A model generated the notes under the pieces. It was not told the DNA's origin. It searched no databases and saw only the letters and a list, made by a program, of their open reading frames with translations. DNA of 64,000 nt, taken from positions 51,778,569 to 51,842,568 of the forward strand of contig CM075766.1 in assembly GCA_037974665.1 (NCBI GenBank), read 5' to 3'. Source of the DNA: Ehretia macrophylla (taxonomy: Eukaryota; Streptophyta; Magnoliopsida; Boraginales; Ehretiaceae). The translations under genes were made by a program, and so were the position numbers. This document shows positions 24,721 to 37,098 of the stretch, piece after piece. The first letter of the stretch is position 1. Every line of letters starts with the position of its first letter.

Positions 24721-27002
24721 TGTAATACCCGAGCCCGGAATGTGAATTTTCTTTGTTTATTATTTTGAAAATTATATTTCCTTAAATTCTTTGTGAATTA
24801 ATTGTTACTTTCTCGCCGACGCAACGTGCATTGCATTTAAGGAGCGATAGCTAGAGAACGATTTCCAGTCCTCAGCAAATAGTGAAACTAGTATTTAGAT
24901 GACTTAAATTTTATATTTTAAATGTTGCTAGCTTTAATTGATCTTACCTTAGCTAAAACGGCTTTAAAACGCGCAAAATAGGGCCCTTTGACCAAGTTTT
25001 AAGTTGTTTGACCTAGCCCTTTGACCCTTTGACCATTTGACTCTTAAATAAGCAATTAACTAAGCAAAAAATAATAATAATAACAGCAGCAAAACAGCAG
25101 CTCTGGCCGTGAGTCTCCAAGAGAGAAAAAAAAAACCTTTCAACTTCCAAACGATCAATCTTCGCGTGAGCTCGTGCGGGGTGATTTCCGAGGCAACCAA
25201 CGTTGTTTTCCTAGCGACTAGGAGTACCTAAGGTGAGGGAAGCATGTTATTTGCGCATTTATACGTTGTATAAGTTAACTTTGTCAATTTTTAGATTTAT
25301 CCGTAGATCGTTATTTAAACCGATTTGATGCTTCTAGAATGTTCCTTAGCATTTGTAGAACATGTATTTATAGCTTTGTAACATTTTCTGCGGTTAAATG
25401 TTGTGATTGCAAATTAAATTGTGATATGAATAGTGTTTTATGAATAGTAAAACCTTGAAACGTTGAAGTTGCGCTGTTATGCTTTCCGTTGATGTAGAAA
25501 CGTGCTAGGTATGCTAGAATGCTAAAATGTGTGGTTTGTTTGGGTTGCGTAGTGGAAAAAATGAGAATTAAGCCTTTGGGAAAGTCGGGGTCGTTTTGGT
25601 CGACTTTTGCGTTTTCTCGTTTTGCGTGTTGGCATTGCTTCGGGAGGCCATGGAAGTACTTTTGGTGCGATTATGGCATTGGTTGGGTGTTTGGTTGTTA
25701 TAGTTGTAGTTCAAACGAGAAAAGGGAAAATCGGGGCTTTGCGCGAGTTCTAGGGTAAATTAAGGTTTAGGGGTCTTTAGACGTGCCTTATGGTGACCTA
25801 GGAGGGTTGGCGAAGTCGGTTTCCAGAACTCTTGGCTCGTTTGGAAATGGTAGCATTTTGATAGTTGGGGCCGATTTGTGTTTTTGTGTGTTTTCTTGTC
25901 TTTATGCTTATAGAATGCTTAGAATTACTTGGAATACTTGTTTGAGTTGTTTTGGATTGAATTACTTATCAAATTGCTGCTATTGCGTGCGAGAGTAACC
26001 TACTTTGTTATTCTCCCACGTGTGGCTTTATCGCTTGTTTATCGCCTTGTATCGAGTCTTGCATTGCATAGTGTCTCGCGCGTGAGTGATGGGCCTCTCT
26101 GGGTGGCCTCGGGTTGCCAGTGTTGGTTGCTCTAGCTCCGCTGCTATTCCCTTTCTCGCTTAGGTTGCCTCCCAGGGAGATTTGGGTCGTAGGTTGATGG
26201 ATACTTCCGGGGTATTCCAAACTAGTGTTATAAGGTGGTTTTGGGCCGGCGCGTCGTCATCGAATTCGTGTTTGAAAGTTGCTCGTGAAAAGAGTATCGT
26301 ATCCTTTAATTGAGTGTTTGTAGCTTTAAATACTTGCCTTGCTTTATTGTTGGCTTTGGAGGTAACTTATATGATTTGTATGTATTGTTTGGCTAATTGC
26401 ATTGCATACTCCTCTCATCTCCGTCCTTGAGACCAATTGCCCTCGCTGAGCAATAGTTTTTGCTCATTCCTCTCTATACTATGTTTTTACAGGAGTAGTT
26501 GAAGCAGACCCTCTCGAGGTAATTGAGGAGGAGGAGCAGGTGGAGGTGTTTCCGTGATAGCATTTCTCTGCTTTGCTGGTGGTTGGTTACCAGTTTTTGT
26601 GCGAACCTTGCTTGTTATGTATATTGCGTGGAGGTCGCTTAATTTTGAGGCTTGTAGCCTTGTATATATTTTCTAGTTTGAGGCCTCTATGGTCTTATGT
26701 TGTATAAGTTGGAAGAATGTAATGTTGTAACTTATACTCTTGTGACTAGTAAGAAAATGCATGCTAATGGATTTGATTAGTGGCATAAGTACTTGTGTAG
26801 TATGCATATCATTTTTGGTTTGGAAAGTTGGTTAATAAGAAATGTATGTTGTAAAGAAAGTTGGCTTGTTTTGATTATTATATAGCTTTCGCAAGTATTA
26901 AATTGATTTTAGGGTTTTCCGATCGTCCGCGGTACAGAGGAGACTCCATACGTGTGTCGGGTCCGGGCTTGGCCTTTCGCGGGGTCGGGTCGGGGCGTGA
27001 CA
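24721..27002 (+). repeat. Family-1 LTR, shared middle LTR of the array
   Basis: It is about 2282 bp with the same ends as 21198-23477. TTGAC motifs lie at 24986-25042 and the hairpin at 26447-26466. It is preceded by a polypurine tract and followed by a primer-binding site, so it serves as 3' LTR of one unit and 5' LTR of the next. Confidence 0.95.
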
Positions 27003-27368
27003 TCTTTAGGTGGTATCAGAGCATGATAGTCTTGCATGAGCCGGGATATGATTCTCGGTCTGTGGGGTAAAGGTCTAAAATGCTAAAGTGTTTATGTATG
27101 ATTGCTAAGTGAAAAGAAAATGTTATAACATGACTTTGTGAACTTGGAATGTTTGTGTGTTTAAGTGGAATAGTTTGGCAAGTTAAACTTGTTTTATGTG
27201 AATTGTGTGATAGAATATTGGATTGTTATTGACTTGAGTGTTATCTAATCTTATGTGCTATATTTCTGTCTATAAACTGCTTTTAAATGTTGCCAGCTAT
27301 TGTGAGATTGCATGGAGTACCACAGAGTATAGTGTCAGATAGGGATCCTAGATTCAGATCTCGTTTTT
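27003..27368 (+). pseudogene. Leader plus short integrase remnant of second array unit
   Basis: It has the same primer site (27011-27022), leader and opening integrase segment as 23478-23850, then abuts a different LTR. The shared structure shows both units descend from one shortened ancestor. Confidence 0.8.
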
Positions 27369-29453
27369 TATATTGCCTTAAATTTTATAATTTAATTGTT
27401 GTTAGCTAGAATTAACATTTCCTTAGTTGTTTTAGCTTAAAAATGCATGAAAATAGGCTATTTGACCAATTTTAAGTTAGTTGACCAAGGGGGTTTGACC
27501 TTTGACCAAGTTGTCATCTTTTAAATAAGCAAATAACAAAGAAAAATAAAAGACAAAGCCAAAAATTCAGTCCTTGAGCTGGCCGAAATATTGAAGAGAA
27601 AAAAAACCATTTTCAACTTTCAAAACTTCCAATCTTCGCGTGAGCTTGTGCGGGATTGTTACCGAGCCATCCAGCGTTGTTTTCCTAGCGATTAGGAGTG
27701 CCTAAGGTGAGGGAAGCATGTTATTTGCGCATTCAAATGTCAAGTATGTTAACTTTATGATTTTTAGATTTTATCCGTAGATTGTTGTTTTAATCTTTTT
27801 GAAGCTTCTAGAATGTTCCTTGCCAATTGTAGAACATGTATTTATAGTTTTTTTTAACATTTTCTGCGGTTAAATGTTGAGATTGCAATTTAAATTGGTT
27901 GTTGAATAGTAATTTATGAATAGTAAACCCTTGAAATGATGAAGTTGCGCTGTTATGCTTTCTATTGATGTAAAAATGTGCTAGGTATGCTAGAATGCCT
28001 AAATGCATGGTTTGTTTAAGTTGCGTAATGGAAAAATCGAGAAAAATGCATTGGTGAAAGTCGGGGTCTTTTAGGTCGACTTTAGCGTTTTCTCATTTTG
28101 CGTGTTGGCATTGTTTCGGGAGGCCATGGAAGCACTTTTGGTGCGATTATGGCGTTGGTTGGGTGTTTGGTTGGTATAATTGTAGTTCAAACGAGCAAAT
28201 GGGGAAATCGGGGCTTTGCGTGAATTCTAGGGTTAAGTAGGGTTTCAGGGTCTTTAGACGTGCCCTATGGTGACCTAGGAGGATTGGTGAAGTCGGTTTC
28301 CAGAACTCGTGGCTCGTTTGGAAATGGTAGCGTTTTGATAGTTGGGGCCGATTTGTGATTTTGCTTGTTATCTTGATATTATGCATACAGAATGTTTAAA
28401 ATAGCTTGATATGCTTATTATAGTTGATTTTGATTGGAATGGTTATCAATTGTTGCTATTGCGTGCGAGAGTAACCTACTTTGTTATTCTCCCACGTGTG
28501 GCTTTATCGCTCAATTGTTGCATTGTATATTGTGTTGCATTCATAGAGTCAGGGCGGTGTGATGGGCCTCTTTGGGTAGCCTCGGGTTGCCAGTGTTGGT
28601 TGCTCTAACTCCGTGTCCTATTCCCTCTTCTCGCTTGGGTTATCTCCCAGGGAGATTTGGGTCGTAGATTGATGGATACTTCAGGGGTATTCCAAACTGG
28701 TGTTATAAGGTGGTTTAGGCCGGCGCATCGTCATCGAATTCGTGATTGAAAGTGGCTCGTGAAAAGAGTATCGTATCCTTTGAATGAGTGTTTATAGCTT
28801 TAATTCTTGCCTTGCTTTATTGATGGCTTTGTTTGTATCTCTATATGATATTTGTATGAATTGCTTGACTAATTGCATTGCATACTCCTCTCATCTCCGT
28901 CCTTGAGACCAATTGCCTCGCTGAGCAATAGTTTTTGCTCATTCCTTTCTATACTATATTTTTTACAGGAGTAGTTGAAGCAGACCCTATTGAGGTAATA
29001 GAGGAGGAGGAGCAGGTGGAGGTGTTTCCGTGATAGCACTTCTTTGCTTTGCTGGTGGTTGGTTGCCAGACTTTTTGTGCGAGCCATGCTTGATGTGTTT
29101 AATGCCTGGTTGTCGTTTTGTTTTGAGGCTTATAGTCTTGTATGTAGTATCTATTTTGAGGCCTAGATGGTCTTATATTGTAAAGGATTAAAGGTTGTAA
29201 TGTTGTAAATATATACTCATGTGACTAGTAAAGAAATGCATGCTAATAGTTAATTGTTTAGTAGCATAAATAATTGTGTAGTATGCATATCATTTTTGGG
29301 TTGCAAAGTTGTTAATGAAAAGATGTATGTTTTCTAAAATAAAGTTGGCTTGTTTTAATTGTTTTTATGGCTTTCGCAAGTATTATGTTGATTTTAGGGT
29401 TTTCGGATCGTCTGCGGTACAGAGGAGACTCCGTCCGTGTGTCGGGTCCAGGC
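27369..29453 (+). repeat. 5' LTR of 27369-39388 element, first part
   Basis: It matches 37099-39388 from about 170 bp into that LTR. TTGAC motifs are at 27461-27507 and the hairpin at 28922-28941. The remaining end of this LTR is found at 32131-32164, beyond the solo LTR. Confidence 0.88.
29449..29453. repeat. Target-site duplication, left copy (CAGGC)
   Basis: CAGGC directly precedes the solo LTR and recurs directly after it at 32126-32130. Outside the copies the host LTR continues uninterrupted (GGGTCC before, TTGGCC after). Confidence 0.92.
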
Positions 29454-30066
29454 TGTAACACCCCGATCCCTCTCAAGACCAGGAGTTCTATCAATTAATC
29501 TAATCACAACCCAAAACCAAACCCGGGCATAATTTTCAGGGAAAACGAACGGAGTCTCCCCTATTTCTAGGCAAAATGTAAAACCCTGTAACAACATATA
29601 AGTGGACCAATACCTTGTCCAAACATTCAACCACCTCAAGGCCATCCGAGCCTTGGTTCTCAACAACTAAACACAGCATATAAATATACATTTCCAGTTT
29701 AAAGCTAACCTATCTCTTTACATCTTTTACAAGAACATTCAAGCTTGACATTAAATCCATACTAATCTACTGCACAAAATATACTATCATACCATTCTCA
29801 CTCTTTTCTTTTAGACAATTACAAACATGCATCGGGTTAACTATACTACTGAATACATAACTAACTTATCAATCTACCTCAACTACTTAGCTAGATTAAA
29901 TTACATTTCTTTTAACAATAAATACATACAACATATGAACATACATCTTTACATCTTTGACAGCTCAAGCCACAAAGCACGCAAGACAACTCTTCAGGCA
30001 CGAACTAACACATATCCACGAACTTTTCAGCTAACAAGGCATTTCCTAAAATGTGGTGGTGAGGAG

Positions 30067-30091
30067 TGAGTATACACAACACGTATACTCA
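30067..30091 (-). promoter_or_regulatory. LTR hairpin (family 3)
   Basis: TGAGTATAC and GTATACTCA form a perfect 9-bp stem with a 7-base loop, next to the CTCACTGAG context also seen in family 2. The stem sequence differs from those of families 1 and 2 while pairing is kept. Confidence 0.65.
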
Positions 30092-31556
30092 GTGAGGGCG
30101 AGACAGATATCGAGTTGGAGAGAAAGAAGATCGTGCAATGCAAATAATCACAGTTAAGCAATAAAGACAATAAGGAAACATTCAATACAAACAAGAATAC
30201 TATAAGCAATCAAGAAAGCATTAACACAGCCCTTTAAAGCTATACCACACTCTGAAGGCTGTGGTTCACTCACACGAGCAATATACCATTTCACGAGCGA
30301 TACATCAATCTTGAGCTTGATGTTTGACAACGATGACAATAAGCGCGCATCCACCTTATAACACCAGTTTGGAATACCCCGGAAGTATCCATCAATTCTA
30401 CGACCCAAATCTCCCTGGGAGGCAACCCAAGCGAGAATGGGAATAGCAGCGGAGCTAGAGCAACCAACACTGGCAACCCGAGGCTACCCAGAGAGGCTCA
30501 TCATTCACGCGCGAGACACTATGCAATGCAAGACTCGATACAAGGCAATAAACGAGCGATAAACAAGATATCAAGCATTCTCAACAATGGATAAACATTT
30601 CAATCAAAAACTAACTCTAACAAGTGGAATAAGCATTAGCAAGCATAGCAAGCAATAAAAAGCATTAACAAGCATTCTATAGGCATAACATCAAGAAAAC
30701 ACACAAAGTCACAAATCGGCCCCAACTATCAAAACACTACCATCTCCAAACGAGCCACGAGTTCCGGAAACCGACTTCGCCAATCTTCCTAGGTCACTAT
30801 AAAGCACGTCTAGAGACTCCGAAACCCTACTTAACCCTAGAATTCACGCAAAGCCCGATTTTCCCCCTTTTCTCGTTTGAACTACAACTATACCAACCAA
30901 ACACCCAACCAACACCACGACCGCACCAAAAGTGCTTCCATGGGCTCCCGAAACAATGTTATCACGCGAAACGAGAAAATGCTAAAGTCGACCTAAACGA
31001 CCCCGACTTTCACTAAGCCATTTTTCTCCGTTTTTCTATTACACATTCCAATTAAACCACACATTTAGGCATTCTAGCATATCTAGCACATTTCTACATC
31101 AACGGACAGCATAACGGAACAACTTCATCGTTTCAAGGGTTTACTATTCATAAAGCACTATTCATTAATCAATTTAAATTGCAATCTCAACATTTAACCG
31201 TAGAAAATGTTAAAAAGCTATAAATACATGTTCTACGATTGCTAGGGAACATACTTTAAGCCTCAAAACGATTTAAATAACACTATACGGATAAATCTCA
31301 AAAATCAAAGTTAACACACAAAACTTTCAAATGCGCAAATAAACATGAAACCCTCACCTTAGACGCTCCTAGACGCTAGGAAACCCACGCTGGAAGCCTT
31401 GGAAACCACCTCGCACAAGCTCCCGCGAAGAAATTGAAGTTTGAAGTTGAAATGTTTTTTGTTTTCTTTCTCTCTATGTTTCGGCCCTCCCATTCTGTTT
31501 TCCAGCTTTTTTCCTTTATTTTCCTTGTTAATTTAAGCTTATAAAAGATGCTAAAA

Positions 31557-31603
31557 AGTCAACAAGTTAAGCCCTTAGTCAAAGCTAACTTAAGTTGGTC
31601 AAA
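31557..31603 (-). promoter_or_regulatory. TTGAC (W-box-like) cluster in family-3 LTR
   Basis: Three TTGAC cores lie within about 47 bp on the minus strand, upstream of the conserved CTTCGCG(G/T)GAGCT segment. TTGAC(C/T) is the core bound by plant WRKY factors; use here is inference. Confidence 0.5.
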
Positions 31604-32125
31604 TAAGCTTAATTTTTGGCATTTTAAGGCTAAAACATCTAACATAAATCCAATTCCAGTTAATAACAACTAAAATACTAAAATTAAAATACTAAACACT
31701 AGTTTTCACTATTTGCTGAGGACTAGGAACCGTTCTCTAACTATCGCTCTTGATATGCTATGCACTTTGCGTCAACAAAGAAGTAACAATTAAATCTCAA
31801 TGAATCTAAGAAATATATCATTTTTTGAAAGCATCATAGTTTAAAATTTACTCCGGCTCGGAGCTACTTTTCATTTAATTGAAATCCGAGCATTTAAGTG
31901 CAAGAAAAATAAAACCGATTGACATCAATATGAAAAGTAGTTGATATTCCGTTAAAATAATTAGCTCAAATATTATTCTAGTTACTTCTAAAAGAAATAT
32001 GAAAATAAAGCTTCAAATAAATGTTTAACTAAAAATAAACGCAAATCCAATGCTAACATTTAAGATGTCACTTAATTAAATGCAATTAAATGCCTTTAAA
32101 TGCATGCTGGGTTCGGGTTACCACA

Positions 32126-32130
32126 CAGGC
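32126..32130. repeat. Target-site duplication, right copy (CAGGC)
   Basis: Exact copy of 29449-29453 flanking the solo LTR, marking a 5-bp staggered integration typical of gypsy elements. Confidence 0.92.
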
Positions 32131-32164
32131 TTGGCCTTTTGCGGGGTCGGGTCAGGGCGTGAAA
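32131..32164 (+). repeat. 5' LTR of 27369-39388 element, last 34 bp
   Basis: TTGGCCTTTTGCGGGGTCGG and the following bases match the end of the other family-1 LTRs; the terminal GACA is here GAAA. It is followed by the primer-binding site. Confidence 0.88.
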
Positions 32165-32172
32165 TCTTTAGG

Positions 32173-32184
32173 TGGTATCAGAGC
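32173..32184 (+). other. Primer-binding site (initiator Met tRNA)
   Basis: TGGTATCAGAGC lies nine bases after the LTR end, matching the other family-1 copies. Confidence 0.9.
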
Positions 32185-32477
32185 ATGATAGTCTTGCATG
32201 AGCCGGGATATGTTTCTCGGTCTGTGGGGTAAAGGTCCAAAATGCGAGAGTGTTATTGTATGATTGTTAAGTGGAAAGAAAGTGTTATAGCATGACTTTG
32301 TGAACTTAGAGTGCTTATGTGTTTAAAGTGAATTAGTTTGGCATGTCAATCTTGTGTTATGTGAACTGCGTGTTAGAATGTTTGATTGTTATTGACTTGA
32401 GTGTTATCTAATCTTATGTGCTATATTTCTGTCTATAAACTGCTTTTATATGCTGCCAGCTATTGTGAATTGCTACT

Positions 32478-33660
32478 ATGCCGCCACGTCGTGGTACTCA
32501 AGGTCTAGGGTCAGATGAAGAGGTAGCAGAACTGGGTCAACAACCGTTGCCTAAACAATTTATGGCTACTATGACTACTGCAGTTGACCGGATTACCCAG
32601 GTACTGCATGAGCAGAGGTAGGACAGGAATAATAATCCCCAGGGAAATCAAGCTAATCCTGGTGGATAGGGGTATAGGGTTGAGAATAACCAGTTGGAGA
32701 AATTCTTGAGGCACGAGCCGGGAAAGTTCTTCGGAGAGCCGGATGATGAGGCAGCCGAGAGATGGATTAACCGCGTTGAGAAGATTTTCTCCGCTTTGAG
32801 GTACACTGATGAGGCAAGAATAGATTATGCGTCATTCTTATTTGAGGGCGACGCAGAGTAGTGGTGGAATACTGTTCGGAGGAGGTGGGATTGTGAGGAT
32901 GTACCACATTTGTGGGATGATTTTCTGAGTGAGTTTCAGGACAAGTATATTCCCGAGATGGCTATGGAAAGGCGGGAGGTTGAGTTTGTGGCCCTGAAGC
33001 AGGGAAACATGGCTGTTGCACAGTACGAGGCTAGGTTTGTCAGCCTGTCGAGGTATATGCCCGAGCTGGTACGGCCAGCTAGGAGAATTTTGTTCGTGGG
33101 CTGAGAATGGACATACAGTTGCATTTGACTAGGCAGACCTACACTACTTTTCCCGAGGCATTTCAAGCAGCCTCGAAGTTTGAGAAACGGAAGGCTAAGA
33201 TGATAGCGGAGAGCAGTCAGCCGAGTAAGAAACAGTACTTGGGCCAGAGCAGCCAGAGTCAGCCGAGGCAGTATCAGACTTCTACACAGGTTCCTCAGCA
33301 ACGTCCATATCAGCCACAACATCAGATTCAGGCTAGGCCAGCTGTGACTAGGCCTCAGCAGGGAGGTACAGTTCCTACTACTACCAGATTCCCCGCACCT
33401 ACAGGAAACACTGTTGTAAGGCAAAATCAACAGTGTAACTATTGTAATCGATCGGGGCATATTGAGGCTAATTGTTGGAGAAAGAGTGATAAATGCACTG
33501 GTTGTGGGAGTGATGACCACAAGGTGAGAGATTGCCCTAAATATAGGAATGTTCAAGGTTGTACTGGAGGCTAGGGTGTTCATAATAGGGCTGCAGGTGT
33601 AAGTCCAGCACAGAGGGTTCAGGCTAGGGTCTTTGCACTGGAAGCAGAGGAGCTACCCGA
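32478..33660 (+). pseudogene. Decayed gag region (27369-39388 element)
   Basis: The likely gag start is ATG at 32478 (MPPRRGTQGLGSDEE). A capsid-type core follows, with EPDDEAAERWINRVEKIFSA and the FQDKYIPEMAMERREVEFVALKQG region. After a Q-rich linker come two CCHC knuckles: CNYCNRSGHIEANC and a second C-x2-C-x4-H-x4-C beginning CTGCGSDDH. Two knuckles are visible, at about 33435-33540. The gene is broken in several places. Confidence 0.85.
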
Positions 33661-36600
33661 TACTACAGCTATTGTGGAAAGTACCTTTCTTCTCAATACT
33701 CAGCCAGTTAAAGTTTTGATTGATCCCGGAGCTACACATTCGTTTATAACTCCTGCATGTGCACGATCTGTGAATGTTTGCATTGATAAACTGCCGCATG
33801 AAGTTGAAGTTAGTACGCCTTTGGGTGCAAAATTTGTTACTGAGTCTATTTGCAAATCTTGTGATATATGCATTGAGAACCGTAAATTTCCTGCTGATTT
33901 AATTATACTGCCATTCCGTTACTTTGAAATCATTTTGGGAATGGACTGGTTGGGAAGGTATTATGCTCAATTGGATTGTAGAACAAAGATTGTTTATCTT
34001 CAACTTCCTGACCTACCGGTACTAGAGATTGTTGGGAACTGCAAGGCTGCCCGAATTCCTCTTTTATCATCGATCAGGACTTCTAAGTTGTTGAATAAAG
34101 GTTGTGAAGCTTACTTAGCTTATTTGATCAATCAACCTACTGATAAGTTGAATTTGAATGAGGTTCCGATTGTTAAAGACTTCCCTGGTGTATTTCATGA
34201 GGAATTACTGGGTTTACCACCGGATAGGGATATTGAGTTCGTGATTGACCTTATGCTGGGCACTCTGCCAATTTCTAGAAGTCCTTATAGAATGGCATCG
34301 GCTGAACTTCAGGAGTTAAAAATTCAGCTTCAGAATTTGCTTGAGAAAGGGTTTATACAACCTAGTTCTTCGCCGTAGGGTGCGCCTGTGTTGTTTGTGA
34401 GAAAGAAAGACGGCACGCTACGGTTATGTATTGATTACAGGGGACATAATCAAGTCATGATTAAGAACAAATACCCATTGCCATTGATTGAAGAATTGTT
34501 TGACCAGTTGCAGGGTGCGAGTGTTTACTCCAAATTTGATTTGAGGCAGGGTTACTATCTACTTAGGATTCGGAGTGACGATATACCAAAGACGACATTC
34601 AGCACTAGATATGGCCACTATGAATTTGTTGTGTTACCGTTTGGATTGACAAATGCACCAGCCACATTCATGGACTTGATGCAGAGGGTTTTCCGACCTT
34701 ATCTTGATCAGTTTGTCGTAATCGTTATTGACGACATTTTAGTGTACTCGAAGAACAAGGCTGAACATGAACAACACTTGAGGATTGTGCTACAGACTTT
34801 ACAAGAAAACAAGCTTTTTGCTAAATTCAGCAAGTGCAAGTTCTGGTTGAATCAGATATCTTTTCTAGGCCATATCATTTCAGATCAAGGGATTTCAGTA
34901 GACCCAGCTAAGATTGAAGTTGTTTCATCTTGGAAGAGACCTGAGACGGTGTCAGAGATTTAGAGTTTTCTTGGATTGGCAGATTACTATCGGAGGTTTG
35001 TTAAAGATTTTTCCAAAATCTCTGGACCTTTAAGCCAGTTGACTCGAAAGAAGGTTACTTACAACTGGGATGCCAAATGTGAATCCAGTTTCCAAGAATT
35101 GAAGAAGAGACTAACTACAGTTCCTATACTAGCTTTATCTGAGGGAACAGAAAACTTTGTTGTCTATAGTGATGCATCTAAAGAAGGTTTGGGCTGTATT
35201 TTAATGCAGATTGGTAAAGTGATTGCTTATGCTTCTAGGAAGTTGAAACCATATGAAGTCAATTACCCTACACATGATCTTGAGTTAGCTACAGTTGTGT
35301 TTGCTTTGAAGAAGTGGCGTCATTACTTGTCGGGTAGCAGATTTGAAATTTTTACTGACCACAAGAGTCTCAAGTATTAGTTTTCACAGAAGGATCTGAA
35401 TATGAGGCAGCGGAGATGGCTAGAGCTATTAAGTGGCTATAATTGCTCTATAAACTACGTGCCAGGTAAAGCAAATGTTGTTGCTGATGCTTTGAGCCGA
35501 AAGGCTACTGTTGCAAGCTTAATTATCAAGGATTGGGAGACTTTGGAAGAAATTTGTTCATGGAAACCAGAAGCTACTGAGGTAGGGATTCAATTTGCTA
35601 GCTTACAGATTCAGTCAGGGTTGCTAGCACAGATTAGAGAGGCTCAGAAGACTGATCCTCACATCTTGAAAATCCAAGAAAAAGCAAAAGGGGAAGAGTC
35701 AGAGTTTAAATTACATGCATATGGCATCTTCAGATTCAGGGACAGGGTGTGTGTTCCTGGTGATCCAACTTTGAAAAATGAGATTCTGTCTGAGGCACAT
35801 AATTCGAGGTATACGATTCACCCGAGCAGTACTAAAATGTATAGAGACTTGAAACAACACTTCTGGTGGAACAATATGAAGAGGGAGATTGTTGGGTATG
35901 TATCCAGATGTTTGACTTGTTAAAGGGTTAAAGTTGAGCATCAGAGGCCAGCCGGGCTTCTGTAGCCGTTGTCGATTCCGCAATGGAAGTGGGTACATAT
36001 AACAATGGACCTTGTGACCGATCTTCCTAGATCTCCGAGATGGTGTGATTCTGTTTGGGTTGTTGTGGACCGCTTGACTAAAGTTACACATTTTATTCCC
36101 GTGAACAAACAGGATAGCCTTGATAAACTAGCTGAGCTTTATGTTGCTAATATTGTGAGACTTCATGGTGTGCCACAGAGTATAGTGTCAGATAGGGATC
36201 CTAGATTCAGATCTCATTTTTGGCAGAAGTTGCAAGAGGCCATGGGAATTAAGTTGAGCTTCAGCACTGCATACCATCCACAAACTGATGGCCAGTCTGA
36301 GAGAACCATTAGGATCTTGGAAGACATGCTTTGGGCATGTGTGCTAGACTTTGGGAAGAATTGGGAGAAGTTTTTGCCTTTAGCGGAGTTCGCCTACAAT
36401 AATAGTTATCAATCTATCATAGGTATGGCTCCCTACGAGGCATTGTATGGTCGTAAATGCAGATCCCCATTGTATTGGGAAGAGGTTGGAGAAATGAGAA
36501 CAGTTGATCCGACTGTGTTATCTGAGATGATTAAGATGGTGGATAATGTTCACCTTATTCGCCAGCATATGCTTACAGCTCAGAGTCGTCAGAAGAGTTA

Positions 36601-37087
36601 TGCAGATAAACACCGTCGGGATCTTGAATTTGATTTGGGAGATTGGGTATTTCTTAAGATTTCTCCTCGAAAGGGATTGATTCAACACCGTAAGAGCGGG
36701 AAACTTTGTCCCAGGTATGTGGGTCCGTATGAGATCACCGAAAATGTAGGTCCTTTAGCTTATCGGTTAGCTTTACCTCCGAGCTTGTCGAGACTGCACG
36801 ATGTGTTCCACGTGTCAATGTTAAGAAAATACCATCCAGACCCTTCACATGTACTTGAACCAGAGCCTTTGCAGATTGAAGAAAAGTTGTCTTATGAAGA
36901 GAAATCGATTCGAATTGTGGATCAAAAAATTCAGGAGCTTCGTAGAAAGAGTATTCCGTTAGTAAAGGTTATGTGGAATCATCATGGGTTTGAGGAAGCA
37001 ACTTGGGAAAGAGAGGACCAGGTTCGGAATCAGTATCCGGAGTTGTTTGTTGACCAGGTAAGAATTGTGTGGGCACAATTGTTTTAA
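33661..37087 (+). pseudogene. Decayed pol region (27369-39388 element)
   Basis: The protease motif [14 protein letters not shown] lies at about 33713-33755. The RT, at about 34290-35020, contains [14 protein letters not shown] and the active-site region DDILVYSK. RNase H, at about 35130-35500, contains [11 protein letters not shown] and FTDHKSLKY. Integrase runs from about 35790, with a zinc-binding H-H-C-C region ([18 protein letters not shown]) and the catalytic D..D..E core ([28 protein letters not shown]). It ends in the GPY/F and chromodomain-like segments just before the polypurine tract. The region is broken, with several interruptions. Confidence 0.88.
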
Positions 37088-37098
37088 GGGGGAGAGGC
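37086..37098 (+). other. Polypurine tract
   Basis: AAGGGGGAGAGGC lies directly before the 3' LTR; this is the expected plus-strand primer position. Confidence 0.75.

Larger units (their letters stand above)
21198..27368 (+). mobile_element. Family-1 gypsy array: LTR - short internal - LTR - shorter internal
   Basis: Two nearly identical LTRs of about 2.28 kb flank a 1.24-kb internal region that keeps the primer site, the leader, the integrase end and the polypurine tract. Gag, protease, RT and RNase H are absent. The second LTR is again followed by a primer site, the same leader and the beginning of the same integrase remnant, before abutting another LTR at about 27369. This LTR-internal-LTR-internal arrangement with a shared LTR points to LTR-LTR recombination or duplication of a non-autonomous copy. 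The LTRs look young, with around 1% difference by eye. It is broken and cannot encode its own enzymes. Confidence 0.88.
29454..32125 (-). repeat. Solo LTR of a third gypsy family, nested, with TSD CAGGC
   Basis: On the plus strand it runs from TGTAACACCCCGATC to GGGTTACCACA, 2672 bp. Read on the minus strand it begins TGTGGTAACCCG and ends GGGGTGTTACA. No gag-pol, primer site or second LTR is present, so it is a solo LTR, the usual product of recombination between the LTRs of one element. Large parts, for example 30360-30500, are reverse-complement relatives of family-1 LTR sequence, so the family is related but distinct. It carries its own hairpin (30067-30091) and TTGAC cluster (31557-31603). 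Confidence 0.92.
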
